DNA of 64,000 nucleotides from Pseudomonas putida NBRC 14164 (GCF_000412675.1 NC_021505.1:248001-312000); one strand, 5' to 3'; counted from the first letter of the stretch, positions 25,175 through 34,431 are shown. The notes: a model not told the origin generated them from the sequence alone. Translations and numbers: made by a program.

Positions 25175-25512
25175 TCCATCCCCTTTGGGAGGGCCGTCGG
25201 TCCTCCCTTCACATTTCTTTCAGTTCATTCGTCTAACCTGTACTGGCCCTTTCGCGGGCGCGCCCGCTCCCACAGGTACCCCATCGGTCTCGAATTCGGT
25301 GCAGTACCTGTGGCAGCGGGCGTGCCCGCGAAGAGGCCGGTTGCCACTACCCAAAAGATGAATTTTCCGCCCGGCTGTTCAACCATTCGTTCTTTTTTTC
25401 GAACAGCCTATTGTCCAACACCCCAGCAGCCGCTTAGCATTCGTTTGAGATTTCAAACGCTCGATGCCCTGCCTTGGGCGCTTTTCAACAATCAACAATT
25501 CGGGAAGCCGAC
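25175..25512. promoter_or_regulatory. astA-gabD intergenic region with inverted repeat
   Basis: After a weak hairpin comes a paired REP (25244-25339) and then about 170 bases of gabD upstream sequence. The latter contains the perfect inverted repeat CGTTTGA-GATT-TCAAACG at 25442-25459 and a looser CTGTTC/GAACAG pair. The first is a good operator candidate for gabDT control. Confidence 0.5.
25244..25339. repeat. Paired REP element
   Basis: CCCTTTCGCGGGCGCGCCCGCTCCCACAGGTA faces an inverted copy beginning TACCTGTGGCAGCGGGCGTGCCCGCG. The second copy carries GCAGCGGG where others have GGAGCGGG. It ends the sulfate-ester island. Confidence 0.88.
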
Positions 25513-26955
25513 ATGCAGCTCAAAGACGCTCAGTTGTTCCGCCAGCAAGCCTATATCAATGGTGAGTGGCTGGATGCGGACAACGGCCAGACCATCAAGG
25601 TGACCAACCCGGCCACCGGTGAAGTCATCGGTACCGTGCCGAAGATGGGCACCGCGGAAACTCGCCGCGCCATCGAAGCCGCCGACAAGGCCCTGCCGGC
25701 CTGGCGTGCACTGACCGCCAAAGAGCGTTCGGCCAAGCTGCGTCGCTGGTTCGAACTGATGATCGAGAACCAGGACGACCTGGCTCGCCTGATGACCACC
25801 GAACAAGGCAAGCCACTGGCCGAAGCCAAGGGCGAAATCGCCTACGCCGCCTCGTTCATCGAGTGGTTCGCCGAAGAAGCCAAGCGTGTCTACGGTGACA
25901 CCATCCCGGGCCACCAGCCAGACAAGCGCCTGATCGTCATCAAGCAGCCAATCGGCGTTACCGCGGCCATTACCCCGTGGAACTTCCCGGCTGCCATGAT
26001 CACCCGTAAAGCCGGCCCGGCCCTGGCCGCTGGCTGCACCATGGTGCTCAAGCCTGCATCGCAAACCCCTTACTCCGCCCTGGCCCTGGTCGAGCTGGCA
26101 CACCGTGCCGGTATCCCGGCTGGCGTGCTGAGCGTCGTTACCGGCAGCGCTGGCGAAGTTGGCGGCGAACTGACCGGCAACTCCCTGGTACGCAAGCTGT
26201 CCTTCACCGGTTCGACTGAAATCGGTCGCCAGCTGATGCAGGAATGCGCCAAGGACATCAAGAAGGTTTCCCTGGAGCTGGGTGGCAACGCCCCGTTCAT
26301 CGTGTTCGACGACGCCGACCTGGACAAGGCGGTCGAGGGCGCGATCATCTCCAAGTACCGTAACAATGGCCAGACCTGCGTCTGTGCCAACCGTATCTAC
26401 GTGCAGGACGGTGTCTACGACGCGTTCGCCCAGAAGCTGGCCGCTGCAGTTGCCAAGCTGAAGATCGGTAACGGCCTGGAAGACGGCACCACCACTGGCC
26501 CGCTGATCGACGGTAAAGCTGTCGCCAAGGTTCAGGAACACATCGAAGACGCCGTCTCCAAAGGCGCCAAGGTGCTGTCCGGTGGCAAGCTGATCGAAGG
26601 CAACTTCTTCGAGCCGACCATCCTGGTTGACGTACCGAAGACTGCTGCTGTCGCCAAGGAAGAAACCTTCGGCCCACTGGCGCCGCTGTTCCGCTTCAAA
26701 GACGAAGCCGAAGTCATCGCCATGTCCAACGACACCGAGTTCGGCCTGGCTTCGTACTTCTACGCCCGCGACATGAGCCGTGTGTTCCGTGTTGCCGAAG
26801 CCCTGGAATACGGCATGGTGGGTATCAACACCGGCCTGATTTCCAACGAAGTGGCACCGTTCGGTGGCATCAAGGCTTCGGGCCTGGGCCGCGAAGGTTC
26901 CAAATACGGTATCGAGGACTACCTCGAAATCAAATACCTGTGCATCAGCGTCTGA
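25513..26955 (+). CDS. gabD: NADP-dependent succinate-semialdehyde dehydrogenase GabD
   Basis: The 480-residue aldehyde dehydrogenase starts at ATG 25513 (MQLKDAQLFRQQ). It oxidises succinate semialdehyde to succinate in GABA catabolism. The ITPWNFPAAM cofactor region, the general base in SLELGGNAPF and the catalytic cysteine in NNGQTCVCANR are all present. The cysteine has a second Cys two residues on, as in other GabD proteins. Length equals the family norm. gabT follows after 182 bases and a possible attenuating hairpin. Codon use is optimised compared with neighbours, consistent with high expression. Confidence 0.96.
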   Translation: MQLKDAQLFRQQAYINGEWLDADNGQTIKVTNPATGEVIGTVPKMGTAETRRAIEAADKALPAWRALTAKERSAKLRRWFELMIENQDDLARLMTTEQGKPLAEAKGEIAYAASFIEWFAEEAKRVYGDTIPGHQPDKRLIVIKQPIGVTAAITPWNFPAAMITRKAGPALAAGCTMVLKPASQTPYSALALVELAHRAGIPAGVLSVVTGSAGEVGGELTGNSLVRKLSFTGSTEIGRQLMQECAKDIKKVSLELGGNAPFIVFDDADLDKAVEGAIISKYRNNGQTCVCANRIYVQDGVYDAFAQKLAAAVAKLKIGNGLEDGTTTGPLIDGKAVAKVQEHIEDAVSKGAKVLSGGKLIEGNFFEPTILVDVPKTAAVAKEETFGPLAPLFRFKDEAEVIAMSNDTEFGLASYFYARDMSRVFRVAEALEYGMVGINTGLISNEVAPFGGIKASGLGREGSKYGIEDYLEIKYLCISV

Positions 26956-26979
26956 TAGCACGGTAAAGGCTTTACCTCT

Positions 26980-27019
26980 GCCAGCGGGGCGCGAGAGCGA
27001 CGTCTCGCTGGCCTTTTTT
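26980..27019 (+). terminator. Hairpin with T-run between gabD and gabT
   Basis: GCCAGCG pairs with CGCTGGC around a GAGAGCGACGTCTC inner stem, followed by six T residues. It may partly terminate after gabD so that gabT is expressed at a lower level or from its own promoter. Confidence 0.6.
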
Positions 27020-27137
27020 ACATCGCAGTACCTGGTGGCCAGGGCGTTTACGGCAGTCGATCAACGAATACTGTGCGCGAGCACTCCCAGCCACCCCCGA
27101 ATAAAAGCGCCATTCCTGTCGGCGCAATGAGGGCATT

Positions 27138-28415
27138 ATGAGCAAGACCAACGAATCCTTGATGCAACGTCGTGTAGCTGCCGTCCCACGTGGCGTTGGC
27201 CAGATCCACCCGATCTTCGTCGACACCGCGAAGAACTCGACCGTGATCGACGTTGAAGGCCGCGAACTGATCGACTTCGCCGGCGGCATCGCAGTACTGA
27301 ACACCGGCCACCTGCACCCGAAAGTGGTTGCAGCCGTGCAAGAGCAGCTGACCAAAGTCAGCCACACCTGCTTCCAGGTGCTGGCCTACGAACCCTACGT
27401 AGAGCTGTGCGAAAAGATCAACAAGCTGGTACCAGGTGACTTCGACAAGAAGACCCTGCTGGTCACCACCGGCTCCGAAGCCGTTGAAAACGCCGTCAAG
27501 ATCGCCCGTGCCGCCACTGGCCGTGCTGGCGTCATCGCCTTCACCGGCGCTTACCACGGCCGTACCATGATGACCCTGGGCCTGACCGGCAAGGTCGTTC
27601 CGTACTCCGCTGGCATGGGCCTGATGCCAGGCGGCGTGTTCCGTGCGCTGTTCCCGAACGAGCTGCACGGTGTGAGCGTTGACGAAGCAATCGCTTCGGT
27701 CGAGCGTATCTTCAAGAACGACGCCGAGCCTAAAGACATCGCTGCGATCATCCTCGAGCCAGTACAAGGCGAAGGCGGCTTCCTGCCAGCGCCGAAAGAG
27801 CTGATGAAGCGCCTGCGCGCCCTGTGCGACCAGCACGGCATCCTGCTGATCGCCGACGAAGTACAGACTGGCGCTGGCCGTACCGGTACCTTCTTCGCCA
27901 TGGAACAGATGGGCGTTGCGCCTGACCTGACCACCTTCGCCAAATCCATCGCTGGCGGCTTCCCGCTGGCCGGTGTGTGCGGCAAGGCCGAGTACATGGA
28001 CGCCATCGCGCCGGGCGGCCTGGGCGGCACCTACGCCGGTTCGCCGATCGCGTGCGCTGCGGCCCTGGCTGTGATCGAAGTGTTCGAGGAAGAAAAACTG
28101 CTGGACCGCAGCAAGGCTGTAGGTGAGCGCCTGACCACTGGCCTGCGCGAAATCCAGAAGAAGTACCCGATCATCGGCGACGTCCGTGGTCTGGGCTCGA
28201 TGATTGCTGTTGAAGTCTTCGAGAAAGGCACTCACACCCCGAACGCTGCTGCTGTTGGCCAGGTTGTCGCCAAGGCACGCGACAAGGGTCTGATCCTGCT
28301 GTCCTGCGGCACCTACGGCAACGTTCTGCGTATCCTGGTACCGCTGACTGCCGAAGACGCACTGCTGGACAAAGGCCTGGCCATCATCGAAGAGTGCTTC
28401 GCTGAACTCGCTTGA
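27138..28415 (+). CDS. gabT: 4-aminobutyrate aminotransferase GabT
   Basis: This 425-residue PLP-dependent class III aminotransferase converts GABA plus 2-oxoglutarate to succinate semialdehyde plus glutamate, supplying GabD. DEVQTGAGRTG and the lysine of TFAKSIAGGFPLAG (Schiff base with PLP) mark the active site. Length matches known GabT. Codon use is again very regular. A strong terminator follows. Confidence 0.96.
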   Translation: MSKTNESLMQRRVAAVPRGVGQIHPIFVDTAKNSTVIDVEGRELIDFAGGIAVLNTGHLHPKVVAAVQEQLTKVSHTCFQVLAYEPYVELCEKINKLVPGDFDKKTLLVTTGSEAVENAVKIARAATGRAGVIAFTGAYHGRTMMTLGLTGKVVPYSAGMGLMPGGVFRALFPNELHGVSVDEAIASVERIFKNDAEPKDIAAIILEPVQGEGGFLPAPKELMKRLRALCDQHGILLIADEVQTGAGRTGTFFAMEQMGVAPDLTTFAKSIAGGFPLAGVCGKAEYMDAIAPGGLGGTYAGSPIACAAALAVIEVFEEEKLLDRSKAVGERLTTGLREIQKKYPIIGDVRGLGSMIAVEVFEKGTHTPNAAAVGQVVAKARDKGLILLSCGTYGNVLRILVPLTAEDALLDKGLAIIEECFAELA

Positions 28416-28430
28416 TGTGATGTGCTTCTG

Positions 28431-28458
28431 AAAAAACCCGCTTCGGCGGGTTTTTTTT
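28431..28458 (+). terminator. Intrinsic terminator after gabT
   Basis: AAAAAACCCGC-TTCG-GCGGGTTTTTTTT is a classic UUCG-loop hairpin with a long T-run, 15 bases after the gabT stop. Confidence 0.95.
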
Positions 28459-28553
28459 GTGCCCAGAAAAGCCATGGGGCGCTATGGTTAGCGGAGGATT
28501 TGCTTTGGAAGCTGCGACGGAATGTGTGTCAGGCTATTCAGGAGTAGTTGGCG

Positions 28554-29813
28554 ATGAGCGCTGTAGACCCCACCCCACCCAGCGTACTGATTGTCGAAGG
28601 CGACCCTTGGGTGCGTGACATGCTCAGCGAGATGCTGCTCAGCGTGCGCTGCGATGCCCGCCTGCAGGTATGCGCCGATGGTGCGCAGGCACTCAGCGCA
28701 CTGTCCAGCAAGCCAGACCTGATTATCGCCGCCCGCGAGCTGGCCGGTGTCGATGGCCTGGACCTGTTGCGCAAGGTGCGCGCCAAAGGGCCGGGGTTGC
28801 CGTTCATCCTCATGAGCAACCGCAGCGACAGCGCCAGTGTGCACGAGGTGTTGCCCCTGCACCCCACCGCCTACCTGAGCAAACCACTGAACCTGGACAA
28901 CCTGCGCAAGCGCCTGGAAGAGTTGTTGGTGGCCGTTGGCGAAGAAATCGCCTGCCCGGTGCCGGCCTTGCAGGCAGGTGCCAGCCTACCCGCATACCTG
29001 GAGCAGCGCCGTGCTACCGCCGATGGCGGGCCGCTGTTGGCCGATGTGCAGGTGGCGATAAAGCGGGCGCTCAACCCTCAGGGCCTGAACCTGAAGGTGC
29101 TCGAAGAGGAAGTGCGTAGCGACCCTCAGGTTACCGCCGTGTTGATCGCGGCTGCCAACAGCGCCGCGCTGCACCGTGAAGCACCGGTGCAAACGTTGCT
29201 GCAGGCCCTGAACAAGCTTGGCAGTACCCAGAGCATGAACCTGATTCTGGGCATGACCCTCAAGCGCAGTGCACGGCTCAGCGACCCGTTGCTGGCGCAG
29301 CACGCAGCCGGCTACTGGGACCTTTCCCTGCATACGGCCGAATATGGCCGTACCTTGGCGCGCATGCTCGAGCTGGACGAAGGGCGCTGCTATTGCGCGG
29401 GGTTGCTGCATTGCCTGGGCGACCTGGCGGTGTTGCGCTGCCTGCAAGAGTGGCGGTTGGCCGGGGGCGAGCTGGACGAACGCAACGTGCAGCAATCGCT
29501 GGATGAGTTTGGTGCGGCGTTCGGTTCGGCGCTACGCACGCGCTGGCGCTTGCCGCTGGCATTGCGCGAGTTGATCGCGGCGATCTACCAGCTGGGCGGT
29601 GGCGTGTATTCGCGGGAGATCCTGGCGATGAACCTGGCCGGGCAGCTATCGCGGCTGCCGGCCGAGCAGGGGCTGGAGAAAGTGGCCAGTGGCAAGACCG
29701 CGCGCTTGCTGAAGCTGGGCCTGCCGGAGCTGAAACGGCTGCGCAAGGTGGATAACCCTGAGGTGAAGCCCCGGGAAGAGCCGCCTGCGGCGGAGGCTGA
29801 AGTGCCCAGCTGA
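28554..29813 (+). CDS. Degenerate receiver-HDOD domain protein
   Basis: A 419-residue protein from ATG 28554, 9 bases after AGGAG. Residues 1-125 form a CheY-like receiver: the acidic pair (IVEGDPW), the Ser/Thr site (ILMSN) and the lysine (LSKPLNLDN) are present. However, the phosphoacceptor position reads IIAARELAGVDG, with alanine where aspartate is expected, so it should not be phosphorylated normally. Residues about 145-390 form an HDOD domain (NPQGLNLKVLEEEVRSDPQV, LLHCLGDLAVL), a non-catalytic relative of HD phosphohydrolases common in signalling. It is monocistronic, ending at a REP. Partners are unknown. Confidence 0.85.
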   Translation: MSAVDPTPPSVLIVEGDPWVRDMLSEMLLSVRCDARLQVCADGAQALSALSSKPDLIIAARELAGVDGLDLLRKVRAKGPGLPFILMSNRSDSASVHEVLPLHPTAYLSKPLNLDNLRKRLEELLVAVGEEIACPVPALQAGASLPAYLEQRRATADGGPLLADVQVAIKRALNPQGLNLKVLEEEVRSDPQVTAVLIAAANSAALHREAPVQTLLQALNKLGSTQSMNLILGMTLKRSARLSDPLLAQHAAGYWDLSLHTAEYGRTLARMLELDEGRCYCAGLLHCLGDLAVLRCLQEWRLAGGELDERNVQQSLDEFGAAFGSALRTRWRLPLALRELIAAIYQLGGGVYSREILAMNLAGQLSRLPAEQGLEKVASGKTARLLKLGLPELKRLRKVDNPEVKPREEPPAAEAEVPS

Positions 29814-29819
29814 GATGTT

Positions 29820-29928
29820 GGGGCCGCTCTGCGGCCCTTCGCGGGCTTGCCCGCTCCCACAGGCGCAGCGTATTCCAGCCGGACCTGTGGGAGCGGGCAA
29901 GCCCGCGAAGGGCTGCAAAGCAGCCCCA
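29820..29928. repeat. Paired REP element
   Basis: GGGCCGCTCTGCGGCCCTTCGCGGGCTTGCCCGCTCCCACAGG faces a complete inverted copy. It sits between the convergent HDOD and GGDEF genes. Confidence 0.92.
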
Positions 29929-29955
29929 GCCATACCCTTATCTGCGGGGGAGGGG

Positions 29956-30942
29956 TCAGCCGCGGACGATCTGGTTCTTGCCCTGCCGCTTGGCCTGGTA
30001 CATCGCCGCATCGGCCCGGGCATACAGGCTGTCCAGTGCCACATCTTCCTCGGTCAGCCCGGTCAGCCCTTGGCTCACTGTCACCCCGTATGTCTGTTCG
30101 CCGTGGTTGAAGCTTAAGCGCTGGATTTCCCGCTGCAGGCGATCGGCAACCTGTTCCGCCATCTGCGCATCGCAACCCGGGAATATCGCGGCAAACTCCT
30201 CACCGCCAATGCGCCCGAACAGGTCGCCACGGCGTAGCACGGCCTTGCCGCTGTCGGCGATGCGTTGCAGCACCTGGTCACCTTCCTGGTGGCCATAGCT
30301 GTCGTTGATGACCTTGAAATCATCGATATCCAGCAACAGGAAGGCCAGCGGCGTACCGTCTTCGCGGGCAGTGTCGAAGGCCTGCTGGGCGCATTCGAAG
30401 AAGTGCCGGCGGTTGCTGCTCTGGGTCAGCACGTCGGTGGTGGCCAGGCGTTGCAACTCGCTTTCAAGCTGCTTTTTCTCGGTGATGTCTTCGGCAATGC
30501 CGACGATGATCACCCGGTCGTCCTCGCGCTGCTGGTTGATGTAGCACTTGTCGCTCAGCCAGCGCACTTGGCCGTCGGCATTGAGAATACGGTATTCGCG
30601 GTCTTCCACCGCGCCCTTGATCAGCACCTGGGCCAGGCTGCGCTCGGCGAACTCCAGGTCGTCGGGGTAGATGCTGTCGCGCCATTCGTTGTAGTCGGCC
30701 AGCACCAGGCTCACCGGGCGGCCGAAGATGCGCTCGTAGGCGGGGCTGACGTACAGCACCTGGCGGGTTTCCCAATCGAAGGCCCAGAGCACCGCATTGA
30801 CGCTGTCGAGCAATGAGCTGAACAGCTGGTCGCGCTCACTCAGGCGGGCAACCTCGCCTTGGGCGTGGAGTAGCGCCAGTAAAGTCTGGGCGGCTTCGGG
30901 AGGTGAGGTGCCGGGCAATATTGTTGGAATGTTCTTGGCCAT
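29956..30942 (-). CDS. PAS-GGDEF diguanylate cyclase
   Basis: The 328-residue protein has a PAS domain (about 30-150: LLDSVNAVLWAFDWETRQVLYVSP ... ITEKKQ, split here by conservation) and a GGDEF domain (about 165-325). The active site is GGEEF. An intact RxxD inhibitory site (RRGD) lies five residues before it, so product inhibition by c-di-GMP is expected. No membrane segment is visible; it should be cytosolic. I chose ATG 30942 (MAKNIPTIL), but ATG 30984 would add 14 residues. It lies downstream of, and in the same direction as, the desaturase gene. Confidence 0.88.
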   Translation of the reverse strand: MAKNIPTILPGTSPPEAAQTLLALLHAQGEVARLSERDQLFSSLLDSVNAVLWAFDWETRQVLYVSPAYERIFGRPVSLVLADYNEWRDSIYPDDLEFAERSLAQVLIKGAVEDREYRILNADGQVRWLSDKCYINQQREDDRVIIVGIAEDITEKKQLESELQRLATTDVLTQSSNRRHFFECAQQAFDTAREDGTPLAFLLLDIDDFKVINDSYGHQEGDQVLQRIADSGKAVLRRGDLFGRIGGEEFAAIFPGCDAQMAEQVADRLQREIQRLSFNHGEQTYGVTVSQGLTGLTEEDVALDSLYARADAAMYQAKRQGKNQIVRG

Positions 30943-31083
30943 GTGCACGAAGCGGGTCTCGACGTAAAAGCGTGCGGCCAGCATCCGGCCCGCCACGCGG
31001 GCGATGTGCCAGATTTGAGTGGCGTCGAGGTGGCTAAGTTCCGAACGGCACGCACCGCAATGGGGCGTGCCGATCAACGGCGG

Positions 31084-32268
31084 TCAGGCGCCGGTGGGGC
31101 GCAGGGAGTAGGTCTTGAGCTGCGCCGCGAAGTCGCGCAGGGCGTGGATGCCGCTGGTTTCGGCCTCGTGTATCCAGTCCTTCATGGCAGACAGCATGTC
31201 GTGGCCGTTGGCGCTGGTGCGCGCCCAGATCTGCTGCAGGGCCAGGCGCTTTTCGTAAATGGTCTTCAGCGCCTGGCTATGGGCAAGCATTGACTCGATA
31301 CGCACATGGTGGCGGTCTTCCAGCAAGCTGGTTTCGCGCGAGAGCAGGCGTTTGGCACGGCGGAAGTGGTGACGCACCGACGCATCGACGCGGGCCAGTT
31401 CCTGTTTCACCAGCGGGCCGATCACCAGCTTGCGGTACTGGGCCATGATCTGGAAGCGGTTGTTGAGGATGGCCATGGCAGTGTCCATGTCCAGGCTGGC
31501 CTTGCCCGCCACACGGTGGGCAATCGGCGCCACGCGCTGCACCTTGGCCAGGCGCAACAGGCAGAACAGGCGTATCCAGGCCCAGCCCATGTCGAACTCC
31601 CAGCGCTTGACTGAAAGCTTGGCCGAGTTGGGGTAGGTGTGGTGGTTGTTGTGCAGCTCTTCGCCGCCGATGACGATGCCCCACGGCACCAGGTTGGTGG
31701 CAGCGTCGCGGCATTCGAAGTTGCGATAGCCGAGCGCGTGGCCCAGGCCATTGACCACGCCGGCAGCCCAGAACGGGATCCACATCATCTGCACCGCCCA
31801 GATGGTGATGCCGATGGTACCAAACAGCAGCAGGTCGATCACGGCCATCAAGGCGATGCCACCCAGCTTGTAGCGCGAGTAGAGGTTGCGCTCGATCCAG
31901 TCATCCGGGCAGTTCTTGCCGTAGATGCGCAGGGTTTCGGGGTTGCGTGCCTCTTCGCGGTAGAGTTCGGCGCCCTTGCGCAGCACCGTTCCCAGGCCCT
32001 TGTGCACCGGGCTGTGCGGGTCGTCGGGGGTTTCGCACTTGGCGTGGTGCTTGCGGTGGATGGCGGTCCATTCGCGGGTGTTCTGCGCCGTGGTCAGCCA
32101 CAGCCAGAAGCGGAAGAAGTGCTTGAGCGCGCCATTGAGCTCCAGGGCCCGGTGCGCGGAGTAGCGATGCAGGTAGACCGTGACGCTGACGATGGTCACG
32201 TGGGTCATCAACAAGGTGATGCCGACCAGTTGCCAGGCCGACAAGTCGAGCAGGCCGTAGTACCACAT
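31084..32268 (-). CDS. Membrane delta-9 fatty acid desaturase (DesA/DesB-like)
   Basis: The 394-residue protein belongs to the membrane-bound acyl-CoA/acyl-lipid desaturase family. The three histidine boxes that hold the di-iron site are present: HRYSAH (34-39), HRKHH (71-75) and HNNHH (206-210). Hydrophobic segments flank them. A helical C-terminal tail of about 130 residues with many Arg/His follows. Pseudomonas DesA acts on phospholipid acyl chains and DesB on acyl-CoA. Length and the long tail suit either, so I give no symbol. GAGGG lies upstream of the ATG. No TetR-type desT neighbour is visible. Confidence 0.9.
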   Translation of the reverse strand: MWYYGLLDLSAWQLVGITLLMTHVTIVSVTVYLHRYSAHRALELNGALKHFFRFWLWLTTAQNTREWTAIHRKHHAKCETPDDPHSPVHKGLGTVLRKGAELYREEARNPETLRIYGKNCPDDWIERNLYSRYKLGGIALMAVIDLLLFGTIGITIWAVQMMWIPFWAAGVVNGLGHALGYRNFECRDAATNLVPWGIVIGGEELHNNHHTYPNSAKLSVKRWEFDMGWAWIRLFCLLRLAKVQRVAPIAHRVAGKASLDMDTAMAILNNRFQIMAQYRKLVIGPLVKQELARVDASVRHHFRRAKRLLSRETSLLEDRHHVRIESMLAHSQALKTIYEKRLALQQIWARTSANGHDMLSAMKDWIHEAETSGIHALRDFAAQLKTYSLRPTGA

Positions 32269-32368
32269 AGGTGTAAAAACCCTCGGAATGCAGGAGGAGG
32301 GGGTGATTATCCCTTGGCAGGGAAATAAAACCAGTCAAAGCTGACGACGCGATATTTCAGGCCATCCA

Positions 32369-32454
32369 TGTGGGAGCGGGCGTGCCCGCGAACACCGGCA
32401 ACGCCGGTGCCATGCGCCGAGTTGCCGTCTTCGCGGGCATGCCCGCTCCCACAG
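32369..32454. repeat. Paired REP element
   Basis: TGTGGGAGCGGGCGTGCCCGCGAA and its inverted copy TTCGCGGGCATGCCCGCTCCCACA flank about 35 bases. Here the pair faces outward, the reverse of most REP pairs in this window. It lies between the divergent desaturase and GGDEF-EAL genes. Confidence 0.88.
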
Positions 32455-32508
32455 AGCAGCAGAACCTTTATAATCGCCATTCTTTTCTGATGGGCAATCC
32501 CACCCGAC

Positions 32509-34404
32509 ATGTCTGTTTCCGTTCGCGACGCCTTGCGCATGGCTGCGCTGTATGTGGTGCTCTCGATCCTCTGGCTGGCGCTCGCCGAGGTGATGCTGCA
32601 CGGCATGACTGACGACCCCCTGGCACTGACCGTGGGGCGGCAGATCAACGTGGTGCTGTGGGTGTTGTTCAGTGCCGTGCTGATCTATGTGTCGCGCGTG
32701 CGGCTGCTGAACTTCATCGGTGTCGGTGCGCGCTTGCGCTGCGAGGACCGCGAGCGGCTGCGAATGGCCGCTGCGGTGTTCGACAGTACCCTCGAAGGCG
32801 TACTGGTTACCGACCGCCAAGGCCTGATCGTGCACGTAAACCGTGCCTTCATGCGCATCACCGGCTACCAGCAGGACGAGGTGATCGGCCATCGCCCGAG
32901 CAAGTTCAAATCGGGCCGCCACGGCCAGGCGTTCTACCAGCAGATCTTTGCCACCCTGGCCGAGCAGGGCGAATGGAGCGGCGAAATCTGGAACCGGCGC
33001 AAAAGCGGCGAAATCTACCCGCAATGGCAGACCATCTGCGCCATCCGCGATGACGACGGTGAGCTGAGCCATTACGTAGCGGTGTTCAGTGACATCAGTG
33101 CGATCAAGCATTCGGAACAGGAGCTGGCCTACCTGGCGCACCACGATCCGCTGACCGGCCTGCCCAACCGCCTGCTGTTCACCGACCGGGTCGAGCAGGC
33201 CCTGGCGGCCGCCCAGGCCAACAAGCGCGGTTGTGCCCTGCTGCTGTTGGACCTGGACCATTTCCAGAGTATCAACGACGGCCTGGGCCACACCATCGGT
33301 GACCAGTTGCTGAAGCTGGTGGGCGAGCGCCTGGGCGAGGTGCTGGGCAATGGCGTAACCCTGGCACGCCTGGGTGGCGACGAGTTCGGTGTGCTGGCCG
33401 AGAACTGCCAGCAGGTCGGCCAGGCGGGCAAGCTGGCGCAGTGCATTATCGAACGCATGCGCGAGCCGTTCGTGTTCGAGGATAATCGCCTGTTCATCAG
33501 TGCCAGCGTCGGTATCAGCCTGTTCCCCAGCGACGCCTTGAGCGCCGAGCAGTTGCTGCGTAATGCCGATGCGGCGTTGTACAAGGCCAAAAGCAACGGG
33601 CGTGCCTGCTATGCGCTGTACACCGAAGAGCTGACCGCTCACGCCCAGCACCGGGTCGAGACCGCCGGTGAGCTGCGCCGGGCACTGGAGCAGAATGAGC
33701 TGCGGGCCTACTTCCAGCCGGTACATGACCTGGCGACAGGCCGACAGGTAGGGGTCGAGACACTGGTACGCTGGCAGCACCCCCAGCGGGGCCTGGTGCC
33801 GCCGGGGGAGTTCATCCCGATTGCCGAGCGCACCGGGCTGATTGCCGAAATTGACACCTGGGTGCTGCGCCAGGCCTGTCGGCAAATGGTGCAGTGGCAG
33901 GCCGAAGGCCGGCAGCTGGCGTTTGTGGCAGTGAACATTTCCAGCCGCCTGTTTGGCCAGCATGAACTGTACCGGCAGGTGGCCGAGGTGCTGCACGAGA
34001 CTGGCCTGGCTCCGGCCCTGCTGGAATTGGAAGTGACCGAAAGCGCGGTGATGGAAGACCCGGAAGTGGCGCTGGAGCAACTGCATCGTCTACGCGAGCT
34101 GGGGGTGACCCTGGCCATCGACGACTTTGGCACCGGGTGTTCGTCGTTGCTGCGGCTCAAGCGTTTGCCGGTGCAGAAGCTGAAGATCGATCAGGGCTTC
34201 GTGGCCGGGTTGCCTCTGGATGAGGATGACATCGCGATCGTGCGGGTAATCATTGCCCTGGCACGCAGCATGGGCATGCAGGTGCATGCCGAGGGCATCG
34301 AGCAGGCGGAGCAGGCCAGCTTCCTGCTGCTGGAGCAGTGTCAGCTGGGGCAGGGGTACTGGTTCGGGCGGCCGGTGCCGGCTGAAGATCTTCGCTGGGA
34401 TTGA
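32509..34404 (+). CDS. Membrane PAS-GGDEF-EAL c-di-GMP protein
   Basis: A 631-residue protein with two N-terminal hydrophobic segments (about 11-30 and 45-62), a PAS domain (about 80-195), GGDEF (about 200-360) and EAL (about 370-625). The GGDEF site reads LGGDEF without an upstream RxxD, so no I-site control is expected. In the EAL domain the signature is ETLVRW instead of EALLRW. The other metal and catalytic residues look intact (NISS, LEVTES, IDDFGTG, KIDQGFV, EGIE). Both synthesis and hydrolysis of c-di-GMP are possible; hydrolysis seems likelier. It would be anchored in the inner membrane. Confidence 0.9.
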   Translation: MSVSVRDALRMAALYVVLSILWLALAEVMLHGMTDDPLALTVGRQINVVLWVLFSAVLIYVSRVRLLNFIGVGARLRCEDRERLRMAAAVFDSTLEGVLVTDRQGLIVHVNRAFMRITGYQQDEVIGHRPSKFKSGRHGQAFYQQIFATLAEQGEWSGEIWNRRKSGEIYPQWQTICAIRDDDGELSHYVAVFSDISAIKHSEQELAYLAHHDPLTGLPNRLLFTDRVEQALAAAQANKRGCALLLLDLDHFQSINDGLGHTIGDQLLKLVGERLGEVLGNGVTLARLGGDEFGVLAENCQQVGQAGKLAQCIIERMREPFVFEDNRLFISASVGISLFPSDALSAEQLLRNADAALYKAKSNGRACYALYTEELTAHAQHRVETAGELRRALEQNELRAYFQPVHDLATGRQVGVETLVRWQHPQRGLVPPGEFIPIAERTGLIAEIDTWVLRQACRQMVQWQAEGRQLAFVAVNISSRLFGQHELYRQVAEVLHETGLAPALLELEVTESAVMEDPEVALEQLHRLRELGVTLAIDDFGTGCSSLLRLKRLPVQKLKIDQGFVAGLPLDEDDIAIVRVIIALARSMGMQVHAEGIEQAEQASFLLLEQCQLGQGYWFGRPVPAEDLRWD

Positions 34405-34410
34405 GACCCT

Positions 34411-34429
34411 GGGGCCGCTTTGCGGCCCC
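34411..34429. repeat. Short GC hairpin between convergent genes
   Basis: GGGGCCGCTTTGCGGCCCC is the same hairpin found at the edge of several REP pairs, here alone. It lies between the GGDEF-EAL and metI stops and has no T-run, so termination is uncertain. Confidence 0.6.
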
Positions 34430-34431
34430 GT

